Source: Narthecium ossifragum (taxonomy: Eukaryota; Streptophyta; Magnoliopsida; Dioscoreales; Nartheciaceae). Taken from it: a DNA stretch of 64,000 nucleotides. The stretch covers positions 25,191,869-25,255,868 of the forward strand of contig OY986970.1 of the NCBI GenBank assembly GCA_963920575.1. The letters are read 5' to 3'. The notes beneath the pieces are model-generated. The model searched no databases, was not told the DNA's origin, and saw nothing but the letters and a program-made list of their open reading frames with translations. A program made the position numbers and the translations under genes. Positions 37,611-47,955 of this stretch are shown piece after piece; position 1 is the first letter of the stretch; each line of letters starts with the position of its first letter.

Positions 37611-39266
37611 TTAAACTAGTTCATCAAGACTGTCCAAGCCACTACCAACACTGAACTCATGAACAACACCATCAACCTCAATCAAACTAACACCAGGGAC
37701 CTTCTCCATCCCACTACTTCTCATCTGCTCGCGCATACAAACTGCATCGTCCCACTTCATCCTCCTCGAATACAAATTCGCCAATGCCACTTTACAGCGC
37801 ACGTCGTTTGGATCCAACTCTAGGAGACGTTTCGCCGCATACTCACCCGTCTCAATATCACCCAATCTACTTGCAGCTCCAAGCATAGAACCCCATGCAG
37901 CAACACCACAATGTGCAGCATTTGCATCAATGAACTCTTTGGCTTCAGCTAACAGCCCCCCTCTGCAGAAAAGATCAACCAAACATCCATAATGCTCCGT
38001 CTTCGGTGCCATATCATAGTGCTTTTCGCTCATCAAGTGGAAGAATCTTAGCCCCTCATCAACCAAACCTGAATGGCGGCACACGCTCAAGATACTCAAG
38101 AATGTGATCTCATCCGGAGTAACATTCACTTCTAACATCTTTGAAAAGAATCTCAGAGCCTCTTCGCCCATGCCATGGATGCCAAGGTTCGAGATCACCG
38201 AGTTCCACGCACCGACATCTCTATCCTCCATAAAATCAAACACAGCAAGAGCCTTGTCCATCCTCCCACATTTAGCATACATATCCAAAAGTGCTGTTCC
38301 TAACACTGCATCTACTCCTATTCTGTGTCTATCTACATATGCATGGATCCATTCACCTTGTTCCAGTGCCGCTACACGAGAACAAGCTGAGAGCGCGCTC
38401 ACTATAGCAAATCTATTCGGCTTGACCTCCGATAAAAACAACTCCCTGGAAATCTCCAAAACCTCTGAATATCTACCACCAATTGAGTACCCATCAATCA
38501 TCACAGTGAAGGTAGTCAGATCCTTCATCTCCGGTGGCATCCTATCGAATAACTCACGAGCCTCTTTCATTATATCACAACCAGCATACCCACTGACCAT
38601 CGTGTTCCACGTGATCACGTTCTTCACGGGGGCTTGTTCGAACAAGTCTCTCGCAAGCTCCAATTCACCGTGCTTCACATACCCATCAAGTATACAATTC
38701 CAAGAAACCAAGTTTCTCTCCGGCATCTCATCGAACACTTCATAAGCTTTGTCTACCAACCCCATCCTCACCAACCCACTGACCACCGTGTTCCACGACA
38801 CCACGTCCCTAGCAAGCATTCTCTCGAACACCTTTATCCCAAGAGCTAAAAACCCAGTCCTCATGTACAAGTTGATCAACGAGTTATTGATGAATAGATC
38901 CGATTGGAACCCAAGTTTTAGGACAAGACCATGAAGCTGGAGGCCTTCTTCGACGGCGAGGAGAGACGAGCAAGCTTTGATGGCAAAACAGAAGGTGGTC
39001 GAGCTCGGCCAGAAGCAGCCGTCAACAAGCATAGCCTTGAAGAGGGCGAAGGCAAGCTCCGGGTGGCCGCGCTGGGCGTGGGCGCGGATCATGGCGGTGT
39101 AGGCGAAGGAAGTGAACCCGAGCTTGGTGATGTGGCCGTGGGCTTGTGCCAGCTCGGCAGTGCGCCGGCAGAGCTCTACCAGAGCGAGGCATGGCTGGGT
39201 GCGTTGGTGCGAACGTGGAGGGGTGGAGGGGAGGCGAGTTGCCGCTGCAAGCGGTATCACGAACAT
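37611..39266 (-). CDS. Pentatricopeptide repeat protein, PLS class, E-type tail
   Basis: A single exon of 551 codons with ATG at 39266 and a stop at 37611. From about residue 55 the protein is built of about 31-36-residue PPR units; examples are DVVSWNTVVSGL, NLVSWNCILDGY, NVITWNTMVSGY and DVGAWNSVISNL, with MYAKCG-type S/L units between. The C-terminus has E and E+ like motifs (ELDPNDVRCKVALANLYS, then EKVPGVSLIEVDGVVHEF) but no DYW deaminase domain. Such proteins bind organelle RNA and act in editing, splicing or stability, usually in plastids or mitochondria. The first 30 residues are Arg/Ser/Thr/Pro-rich with few acids, compatible with an organelle presequence, though I cannot tell which organelle. 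The stop-to-start spacing from the next upstream gene is only 233 bp. Confidence 0.88.
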   Translation of the reverse strand: MFVIPLAAATRLPSTPPRSHQRTQPCLALVELCRRTAELAQAHGHITKLGFTSFAYTAMIRAHAQRGHPELAFALFKAMLVDGCFWPSSTTFCFAIKACSSLLAVEEGLQLHGLVLKLGFQSDLFINNSLINLYMRTGFLALGIKVFERMLARDVVSWNTVVSGLVRMGLVDKAYEVFDEMPERNLVSWNCILDGYVKHGELELARDLFEQAPVKNVITWNTMVSGYAGCDIMKEARELFDRMPPEMKDLTTFTVMIDGYSIGGRYSEVLEISRELFLSEVKPNRFAIVSALSACSRVAALEQGEWIHAYVDRHRIGVDAVLGTALLDMYAKCGRMDKALAVFDFMEDRDVGAWNSVISNLGIHGMGEEALRFFSKMLEVNVTPDEITFLSILSVCRHSGLVDEGLRFFHLMSEKHYDMAPKTEHYGCLVDLFCRGGLLAEAKEFIDANAAHCGVAAWGSMLGAASRLGDIETGEYAAKRLLELDPNDVRCKVALANLYSRRMKWDDAVCMREQMRSSGMEKVPGVSLIEVDGVVHEFSVGSGLDSLDELV

Positions 39267-39499
39267 CGGCAGCCTACAGCATGAGGTTTGCCAAAAACAG
39301 GGGGCTCATCCGCAAATATGGCCCACAAAACAAATGGATATTTGCGAAAAGCACCCTAATGATTAATTTATGTAATTTAGACATTTCAGAGAAGGGCAAA
39401 GGAAAAGCCTGTGACAAGTAACTATAACATAAGCGGGAAACATAGTAAAGCAGAGGAGAACCACGAGAAACAGTTTGATGACAGAAGGCGCCATGGAAA

Positions 39500-42400
39500 C
39501 TAGTAAGATGAGCCCTCCTTGGCAGAAACTTTCTTCCTTAGAAGATGTTCGACATTGAGAGAGTCGATCTTCGCCGCGAGTATGAAGTCATTTTCAGTCA
39601 GCCCTCCTGAAATAACAATGCGAGACCATGTTAGAGGGAAATCGAGTAATACATATTGGAAAAAAATGAGTGTTACATAGAGGTTATACTGCAAGACACT
39701 TGTAAGATAGATTACTTTTTTTCCCCACTACCGTTTACTCATATACTGCAATTGTGCAGATTGACACAAAATAAAGAGAAGAAAAAGGTCATTTGGCTAT
39801 ACTCAATATCCCTTGCAAAGATTTGTCATATAGATTGTGTAGAAGTTGGAACAATTTAAAGCACACAAAGAGATAAGATCCCCGGATCTCAGGTGCCTTG
39901 TTAAACTGAAAACTGCTTTTCCCAATCAGCAATAAAAGGGAAAAGGCGCAGATAAATACAGCAATGATACCCTCTCCGATCAAATATATGCTTCCTTAGG
40001 GAAGAGTAATTTCGAGGTAGCAGAACCAACATACATGAAAAAAAATGTCAAAGGAGCTAGGTCAAATCTAAGTTGCATACAGCTTTTGCAACCTCAGAAG
40101 GTAAAATGGCTTTTTAAATGAGCCAATTAACCATCACTTACCAACTGCATGCGTCCAGATATCAATTTTCACGTTGTTCCAACCAACCAAATGAAGGTCA
40201 GGATGATGACCTGGAAAGAATCAAGTAATCAGTGAGAACACCAACTACTTATGAAAACTGTCACATGTTGCTACAATCAACTATGGAGTAGTTTATGTTT
40301 CTCGTATTGGAATCTTGTCAGTAGTGAAGCCAGCACAAGCAAGTATTGTTAAAATTAGAACCTCGCAGTCTTCAATATTCTGTGTATTGCATTGCATGGA
40401 AAGGATGCACAGCAAGCATCACCTATGATTATATAACAAGATATCCAATTTCCTTGCTGTCACCGAGCAAATAGGAGACTTTGTATCCACGAGATCTTTT
40501 CTTGTACCTGAGATATGCCAAGCCATATTCTACCCATTCTTTTCTCTTAAAATTTGCTCAAGCCTATGGAGGAGGTATCACCAAAAACATTAAAACATGT
40601 CTATCGTTACCATTTAGCTTCATAAGAGGTTCTGGACCACTAAAAGTAAAGAAAATAGATATCATGGAAGCCACTTGTACAAACCAGGAAAAATTCTGCC
40701 AAATTCGATTCAACTTCAAACATTCAATATTCACGTATGTATCCAAACCAAGATCTAAAACTTTGAATCTAAAGCATCTTAGAACAGAGACTTCCACCAA
40801 ACTGCTCAAAGATGATGAGGCTAGAGAATCACAAAGCAACATTATTGATAGATCGACAAAGTTTATGCATTTCAACAATTTAATATACCTGATCAAAGCA
40901 AGGTTTTCATGAGATGTAATTAAGATAGTGTACAGTTGGCCTCAGTTTCTTGAAAAATATAAAAAGCCATTGCCAAGACATGTGCTTTAAGGAAACCAAT
41001 CAAGCTAGCAATTTGATATGGACCAAAACAGATTTGCACCAGATCCAGTTTTTCCAGTTTGAACTGTTGGACCAAACAAACAAAATAAACTGTTTCAGCT
41101 AGTATTGAAAACCATAAAACTGAATTCAGACCAAAGAAAGACTAAGAAACCTATGTACATACAACATACACAGGAGACGACCATTAAGTTACAGAACTAC
41201 AACTCTAAACTAACTAAAACTAAAAGCTTGACCACAGTTGTCAAACATAATTTAGGAGGTAAAAAAACCAAACTGAATCAAAACTAAAGCTTGAAACAAC
41301 AGATTTGGGCAAAATATATCTCATAATGTACTTCTTTCAAAACGTAGGGTAAAATCTCCTCTTTGTTACATGCAGTTGCAGAATGGTTTGAGGGACATAG
41401 TTGCACGTCCGGTTATCCTGCTCGATTCTAAATATTAGCATAGGAGGCAGTCTTTTACAAGGGTTGCAAATTGTGTTTGCCACATAATGTAGTTCAACTA
41501 AAACTCTACTGCTCGAAGTTTAGGAAATAAATCAGCATTCGATTTTACAGAATTTCGCTTTGATAATCACATGTGATTCATTCCAACAAATCATTAATCA
41601 GGCAAGAAATACAAGCACTGCAATACCTTCAGCTTCCGCAACATCAGCTACAACCTGAAAGAACTCCAATCCTTTAGTAAAACTCTTCACTTTCCATGAT
41701 CGGTGCAGCTTCAGAGTACCACTATCGTTTGCTAAATCCCATCCTTGTACCTAGATTCATATATAACCAAGCACGTAATGCAGATATGTAGATACATGCA
41801 CAAAGAAGATCAATCAGCAATTGATTCAAACCTGTGGGAGTAGTTCATGAGCTGCTTGTTCGGACATAGATCTAAGATCCTTTGAGTCACATGGCACACA
41901 TTTCTTGATTGCCAAGTCTATATTTTGTCAACATATCAGTGCCAATTTCTAAGTGTTCTCAATAAGTGAACTCCAGTCCAAAACGCGTCAGATAAATAAG
42001 CATTGTGAAAATTAAATTTCACAAAAAACTAGATGACAAGCTATATTCTGATAAAGCATTACATTTCTTGTCAATGCTTGACATCACCTTTCTATTGTCT
42101 AATTTTTCTCAATAGTAGGTAGGCCTGAAGGTAAGAAATATCGAAGAGACATGCTAACTAAGTTTTATTACGAAAATAACAAGGCCATTTAACAATCAGA
42201 TATGCCTCTGCTTCAAACCTCTCTTCTAATCTTTACATCACATCGCGTGGGATTTTATAATGAATAGGTCATCAACTTATCTCAGTTTACAGTCTTTACA
42301 TTCCAAAGGTCCACAAAGCTTTGATTTATTGCATTATGAGCTCAAAATGCATGACAAATAGAAAAGGTCTCCAATCTAACTTTACAAGTATTGGTGCAAG

Positions 42401-43820
42401 CAATTTAGCTGGAAACATGATAGGAAGAAGAAATTATATGGAATACCATTAGCAAGTTATACTTTTAATCACTCATTTAATTAGGAAAAAGGAGAATATC
42501 GATAAATCTGTGTCTCCATCTTGTATTTTGAGATCTGATGACTTGTTCAGGAAGCTTTGCTATTTTTTGGCAAAAAGATTTTTATCAAGAAATGAAAGCC
42601 TCGAGTTCCATTAGCAGAATACTTGAGGATGGTAGGGTCAATATTGAAGATGATATAGACAGTGAGTATGCATAATCATTCTAAGAGTAAGCACGCACCT
42701 TGAGATGTTGAACAGGAACTAAACCGAGACACTTTAACAAATATCGGATGTATCTTGGATAGTCGACAATGGGAACTGTTTGAATATGATGCACCAATTT
42801 TCACAGTGAATTCGACACCAGTGGATGAAAGTAAATACCTAACTTTGAACTATGTTTACGTTGCTTTGTTATACTAGCTTTTTTACATATGTCAGATAGG
42901 AGTATGTTCGTGAATGATTTTCATGCCAAACAACATATCCAGCGCCATACAGCTCAACATTACATTTTTGCTGCTCTTAGCATATGTATTTACACAACTA
43001 TCCATAGGTGCAAATGTTTCGAAGTAAAAAGATTAAAGAAATCAGATGCTCTCAATCCCCATCAATGTGTCGCCATAGTACCAATTCTTATATCAGGGTT
43101 ACAAAAATCGGAACATCGAATCATGGAAAACTTCAGTTGGACAGAAGACAAGTGGATGCAACATAACTGTGACCTACTTCTACCAAAGTATCTTCACAAA
43201 AAAGGCAAAGGTGACAGTTCTATCACTTTCTCTTGTCCCTTCCTCTCACAATCATCCATCCTTAACTAACAAGGTATGTTCTTGCTTCACAAACTCATAG
43301 CCTTGGCCCTTAAACATATCGAGCCCTTGATTTGCATAATGTTCATTGACGAGAAAGCAACGAGTAGACAATCTCCAACATCTCCTCTCAAATTAAGTGG
43401 ACGGAAAACCAATAGCCCACGCAAAAACCAGTTCCTTGTAGCTTGAAGCCGGATTAAGATAGATGAGCACCCTATTACGTATGAAAAAAATACCCTAATC
43501 TATATTAGGGTTTTATTTATCGTAAAATTGGGGGACTTCGATTTATCGATCTATATAAATAAAGTCTCGTGGATATAAACATCAACAACACGAGAAGACG
43601 ATGGAATACTCTGTAGATCCTTACGAACCTTCCATGACGATTCCCAAAGGAGTCCCTCGGCAAGAGAGAGGCCGAGCCGCCGGCCCTCGCGAGAGACAGC
43701 TGAGAGAGGGAAGGGATTACGGATGAGAATGGGATCAAACTTTTTAGTTACCAGAGAGAGAGATAGAGGAAGAGTGACCTTGGAGTAGGATAGGAAGCGG
43801 GCGGGACGCGTGCGCATCAT
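39500..43820 (-). CDS. Pterin-4a-carbinolamine dehydratase, probably mitochondrial
   Basis: Four exons join in frame and are certain: 41832-41917, 41627-41750, 40142-40210 and 39500-39606. They encode KKCVPCDSKDL, GWDL, LKLHRSWKVKSFTKGLEFF, GHHPDLHLVGWNNVKIDIWTHAVGG (split by an intron) and GLTENDFILAAKID. The His-His-Pro-Asp core plus Trp-Asn-Asn is the family's active-site region. The enzyme dehydrates 4a-hydroxytetrahydropterin to recycle the pterin cofactor; plant forms are organellar. The 5' end is not settled: exon 41832-41917 needs one base from an upstream exon, and the best first exon begins at the tandem ATGs at 43820, whose arginine-rich peptide (MMRTRPARFLSYSK) fits a mitochondrial presequence, but I could not find a donor of the right phase with confidence. 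It most resembles Arabidopsis AT1G29810. Confidence 0.82.
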
Positions 43821-44172
43821 GATTTGCGGCGGCCGCGCAGAAGCGGTGGCTCTCGGTAGACAAAGGCACCTCGACGCGGGGCGCGCGTCACACCGTGATC
43901 GGTGGAGCTAGAGTCACGCCGAACCGGGCCACCTGCGGTACTGGGGACAGCTTGTAACGGCCTAATTGGAATCAGGGACAAAAGAAATGGGCCTAGTTGG
44001 ACTTGTAAATTCTAATTGGGAATTTTTATATTCGGTTTAATATCATAGAATAGACGTGATATAACAAGGATCGGGGGCCTGCATCGCGGGGCGCGATGGC
44101 AAAGATACATCGCCTATTTTGAGCCGTTTGATTAGGGACCGCTGCATCACGTGATCATCAAACTGATCTGCT

Positions 44173-44552
44173 AATGAGGCTAGGGATGCTGAGCTATACG
44201 CCATGGAGAGGGCGATAGACATCGCTAGAAGTCGAGGCTACGAGAGGGTGCTGTTGGAGTCTGACTCTAAGGGCTAGGTTGAATGTGTTAATGGGAGGAA
44301 ACAGTGGCCCGGTGCTCAAAGTAGCCGACTACAAGGACTTTGTTGAAATGCAGCCCCGCTGAAAGAGATTCATGTATAATTTGTACCAAGAGAGAATAAT
44401 AAAAAGATTGCCAATAATCAGCCAAGTTTTGTGTAGAGCCTCAGGAGCCCAAGAGGGGCCTAGGGGATAGTCTCAATTTTGATTTCGTCGTTTTGTTACT
44501 TGATTTTCACTGGTCTCCGACTCAACTTGTCAAAAAAAAAAAAAAAAAAAAA
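44173..44552 (+). mobile_element. 5'-truncated LINE (3' end with RNase H remnant and poly(A))
   Basis: The first about 150 bp translate to an RNase H-like piece (YAMERAIDIARSRGYERVLLESDSKG, shown here in parts: YAMERAIDIARS and ERVLLESDSKG) followed by a stop and frameshifts. The element ends in about 21 A at 44532-44552. A 10-bp repeat flanks it: ctgatctgct at 44163-44172 and ccgatccgct at 44553-44562, differing by two transitions. The RNase H domain at the 3' end of ORF2 is typical of plant L1-type LINEs. It is inserted in the left arm of the Mutator-like element. Confidence 0.8.
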
Positions 44553-44639
44553 CCGATCCGCTTCGAATCTTCCTCCACGTAGGCCGCGTGATGGACCGGC
44601 GGTCTTTACGCGCCTACAGCTTCGAGCACGCGAAGCAAG

Positions 44640-45170
44640 GTCGAGCTACTGCTTCCGACGAAGCTGACCGCCCACGATGCCTGGGCGGCGACTACTTCGA
44701 GACCGACCTCTCCGGCGACTCATGGAAATCCCGACTCCCGATAATGGACCATGGCAATGGCTCTTACTCCTTTAAAGTCCAAGTCCACTCAACTTCCCCG
44801 ACCCGTATAGCCTCATCATCGTCCTCCTCCTCCAGATCTTCGAGGGTCTCAAGCTCTCCCCCGAGCAATTCAAGTTCCGGACGGAGCTCCGCGCGGATCC
44901 CCATCACGTTCCACCGGAGCAATGCCACGCTGCTCGACCTGGAGATGTGCAGTAGAGGAGATTTCTCCATAGAGGTGTGGTCGAGGAGGTGGACTCACCA
45001 TGCCCACAACGAGTCATGCTCCGTTGACCCCGATGCCCGGTACCGGTGTCTGGACCACGACCTCCCTTCCCGCCAGCCATGGTGCGATAGGTCGCTCGGG
45101 GCTGTAAAGAGCAATGGTTGGGTCTACTCCACTCACTGCTCCTTCAAGATCCTCACACAACATTCACCCA
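44640..45170 (+). pseudogene. Captured host-gene fragment 1 (NXPE/PC-esterase-like, frameshifted)
   Basis: An open frame runs through 44588-45175, but the family resemblance switches frame. Frame 1 reads GDYFETDLSGDSWKSR and then DHGNGSYSFKVQ. The adjacent frame then carries FPDPYSLIIVLLLQIFEG and LSPEQFKFRTELR. Frame 1 resumes with WSRRWT, a cysteine-rich piece and GAVKSNGWVYSTHCSFK. From memory this pattern fits the N-terminal half of plant proteins with an NXPE or PC-esterase-like domain. The match is unverified. No intact start-to-stop protein is expected. Confidence 0.45.
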
Positions 45171-45289
45171 CGTGACCGGCGAGCACCGCCAGCCTTGTGG
45201 GGACCTCCGTCTAGCATCACCACCAGCGTCGAAGAAGAAGGGAGGAGGATGTTGGCATTGGATGGGTGGTCGTCGGAGGGGTATGAGGA

Positions 45290-45470
45290 GGATTTGGGAA
45301 GCAGAGGGGTCATCGGAGTTGGCTCAGAGACAATGGCCATTAAAAAGTTCTCAAGTGGGCACGGTCTCCTGCCGGGCCCTCTGCGGTGAGTTCATCCTCA
45401 GCGCGTCGCACGGCCGCGACATCATCGTCTGGCAGCAGCTCGACCTCCACTTCGCGTGCTCGAAGTTGTT
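45290..45470 (+). pseudogene. Captured host-gene fragment 2 (WD40-repeat protein)
   Basis: About 45360-45460 reads GEFILSASHGRDIIVWQQLDL, a WD40 blade of the type found in plant JINGUBANG-like proteins. The frame breaks at a TGA just before it. It lies inside the Mutator-like element next to its right arm. Confidence 0.5.
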
Positions 45471-45657
45471 GGCTCGTAAAGACCACCGGTCCCATCATGC
45501 GGTCCACGTGGAGGAAGATTTGAATCGGATCGATTTGATGATCGCGTGATGCACTCAAAATAGGCGACGCGATGCAGGGCCACCGGATCCATATCACAAT
45601 ACTCCCTATATTTCTGATAATACTATAAAGAGTTCTGATTTGGGTACATGCCTCAGC

Positions 45658-45735
45658 ACCGTTGGATTGAACCGGGATTTGTGCCCGGTTCAATCCAACG
45701 GTGGAGATTCGTGTACATCTCATGTACACGAATCT
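45658..45735. repeat. Two adjacent perfect hairpins
   Basis: Hairpin 1 has a 19-bp perfect stem (45658-45676 with 45684-45702; accgttggattgaaccggg) and a 7-base loop. Hairpin 2 has a 13-bp perfect stem (45705-45717 with 45723-45735; agattcgtgtaca) and a 5-base loop. They are two bases apart, just outside the right arm of the Mutator-like element. Confidence 0.9.
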
Positions 45736-45739
45736 TTTT

Positions 45740-47955
45740 CCTACTATAAAATCCCCAAATAACATAATATTATATCCTATAATCCCTTCTATCTAATTAA
45801 GAGAGTTAATCATGGTAAAATGCATGATTAGATTGTGAAATGACATTTTATGAGTGGTAAACAAGTCCAAGCTGAAAATTGTGAGCTTGAAAAATAAATG
45901 AACCGATTTCAGATAAGCTCCAACACGTTTGTGTGTTGGCTCCTTGTAGTTTAACTGTTTAACTATACTTCTTATTCTACACAATATATTAGATTCTGCT
46001 GGATGTTCCATGCTAAATGGATGATTATCTAAATCCATTTAGATAAACCGATTCATTTAGTAGTATTTGTTTTTTTTGGATATTTTACAACCATTGGATC
46101 TTGATCTAAGGATTGTTTTTCTTTAAAAATAATAATTTCACTAGGGGTCGAGCTAAACTCAACTTGACCTTTTAAAGTGTGCTAGACCCAAACTCGAGCC
46201 GAGGCCTATCATACCCATAGTCTGCAAGCAAGTAATAATTAACATTGGGATTTTGGATAAGGTTCGGGTTGGACCCTCTTAAAATGATCATATTTTGATA
46301 TTATTAGGATAAGATGTAACTAATTAAGTTCATGTATTTTCATGCCTAAATATACACTTGCATGGTTTGCGTGCGAGGTCTTTTTCCAAGTTGCAAACAT
46401 GTTTTGCGGGAAAGCTATATGCGAATGTGACAAACATCTTTCTTATTTGAGGACTTTATATAAAAGTTTTCCACCGAAAGTTTACATTTTGGAATTTTAG
46501 TACATATTAAAAGCATAACTTTCTGGTACTAATTGGACTCTTTAGGCTAGCTTTTGTAAGTGAGAATCCAGTTGTTAGGCTCAAAATTTTGTTTTTAATA
46601 TAATGTAACTAAACTTTTGTGTAATCAAATGGTCGATCGCCGCGTTGCCGACGCTGATGGAAGCCATATTACCCACCCAATCCTCGTAGTATCACTAGTT
46701 TTAGGATGATTCGACTCTTACGCGGGTCATTGTTAACTTGATATGGATAAAAGACAACATAATCAAAATAAGCAAAAGACTGGACATCTTTGAATATGAC
46801 CCTTTTTATCTAGGGTCCATGTCGAGTGCTTTTTTTATCCTTTTTATGTCGGACGTTCGATGGAGTGAGTTTCAAACTTAATACATTATCCGCTCTGATA
46901 CTATGTTATTCTAATCACTCAACCCACAATTAGAAAAGTGATAGTTAATAAATTTATAGTCTAACACACCCCCCACTCCCCTATTCGATTATTGGAGGGA
47001 GTGACAAAGGTAGATTATGTGTCACATCCTCGGTCATATTCTCAACCACCAAGACATGTATTCTCGGGTTCCATGATGTCATTGGTCTCTGTCATATCCT
47101 ATGCCTCCACCACTCCACAAATAGAGGGCGTGAGAGAGCGCGCCAGACTATAAATTTATTAATTCTCTCTACTTCTCATGCCTTAAGCTGTATCAGAGCG
47201 AACAGAGGTCTTGGATTTGAATCTCGCTCCCTCACCTCAGTCGTATTTTAGACTTTAAAGTATTAACCCTCCCTCCTTCCTCTCCCAACGGCTTAACCTT
47301 TTGAGTTGAATGGTTAAAATAACACTATCATATCAACGTTATAAAACACAATGAATCCTATTAGAGGGATGGGGTTATTTCTTTATGTTTATAACTTGGG
47401 TTATCTAACGGTTGAGAAAAGATTGGGGTAGTTAGAAGGAAGAGATAGGTCAGCTATAACTATACCAAGTGGCACAAGAGTGTCCACGGGTGATAATATA
47501 CTATGCTAAATCAACAAAGTGAATTGCACATAGATAACATCTAATAATAAACTACATTCAATATTCTATTAGTTTGACAAAAAGAGACCACAATCTTCAT
47601 TCACGCACGTCTCCTCATTTGCAACCAAATATACTATCAAATATCACAACTTAAGGGTCCGTTTGAGCGTGCGTTTGTGCCATCCAAACACACTTTTTTT
47701 TAGACCGAACATAGCTGCATTCATAAAATCATGTTTGGGGACTAATAGCGAACTGGTGAGGATTACACCCAAAACAGTGTCAGAGATGAAGTAGTTTTTA
47801 GGTGTCTCCAATTAGTTGCACCTTGGTTGCGCCGTAAAACATAAAAAACTAAATAATAAACTAATATTTTCACTACACAGTTGAAAATAAACGTACATCA
47901 AAAGAACACATTACATAACCGCATTTTTCAACCACAATTCTTAATGTTATATGCT
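45740..47955. other. AT-rich intergenic DNA with scattered transposon remnants
   Basis: No gene was recognised. It contains the inverted repeat at 46891-47200 (separate entry). A possible MITE end lies at about 47650, where TTAAGGGTCCGTTTGAGCG resembles PIF/Harbinger or hAT MITE ends, but I did not find its partner. Confidence 0.4.
46891..47200. repeat. Inverted repeat with copia-type primer-binding-site-like ends
   Basis: Outer arms cgctctgatac (46891-46901) and gtatcagagcg (47190-47200) are perfect complements. An inner 19-bp pair lies at 46944-46962 and 47145-47163 (agactataaatttattaa core). The outer motif matches the site complementary to initiator tRNA-Met used by Ty1/copia elements. 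This may be a scrambled retroelement fragment. Confidence 0.6.

Larger units (their letters stand above)
44025..45632. mobile_element. Mutator-like (Pack-MULE type) element with about 200-bp inverted ends
   Basis: The left arm (about 44025-44172, resuming at 44553-44650) is matched in inverted order by the right arm (about 45425-45632). Shared phrases are GTGATAT, GGATC, CCTGCATCGC, CGCCTATTTTGAG, TGCATCACG(T/C)GATCATCAAA, GATCCG, ATCTTCCTCCACGT, GGTCTTTACG and CTTCGAGCACGCGAAG. The left arm is broken by a LINE. Between the arms lie two host-gene fragments. Long inverted ends plus captured exons fit a Pack-MULE. I could not fix the outermost base or find a clear 9-bp target duplication, so the ends are approximate. 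Confidence 0.7.

Noticed and set aside
38104..38745. 213-codon plus-strand frame
   Set aside because: It is wholly antisense to the PPR gene, whose protein motifs are unmistakable.
40481..40912. 143-codon plus-strand frame and its antisense frame
   Set aside because: Both lie inside an intron of the pterin dehydratase gene and show no family features.
44588..45175. 195-codon frame as an intact gene
   Set aside because: Family resemblance moves between frames, there is no matching C-terminus, and it sits between the arms of a transposon, so it is a captured fragment.
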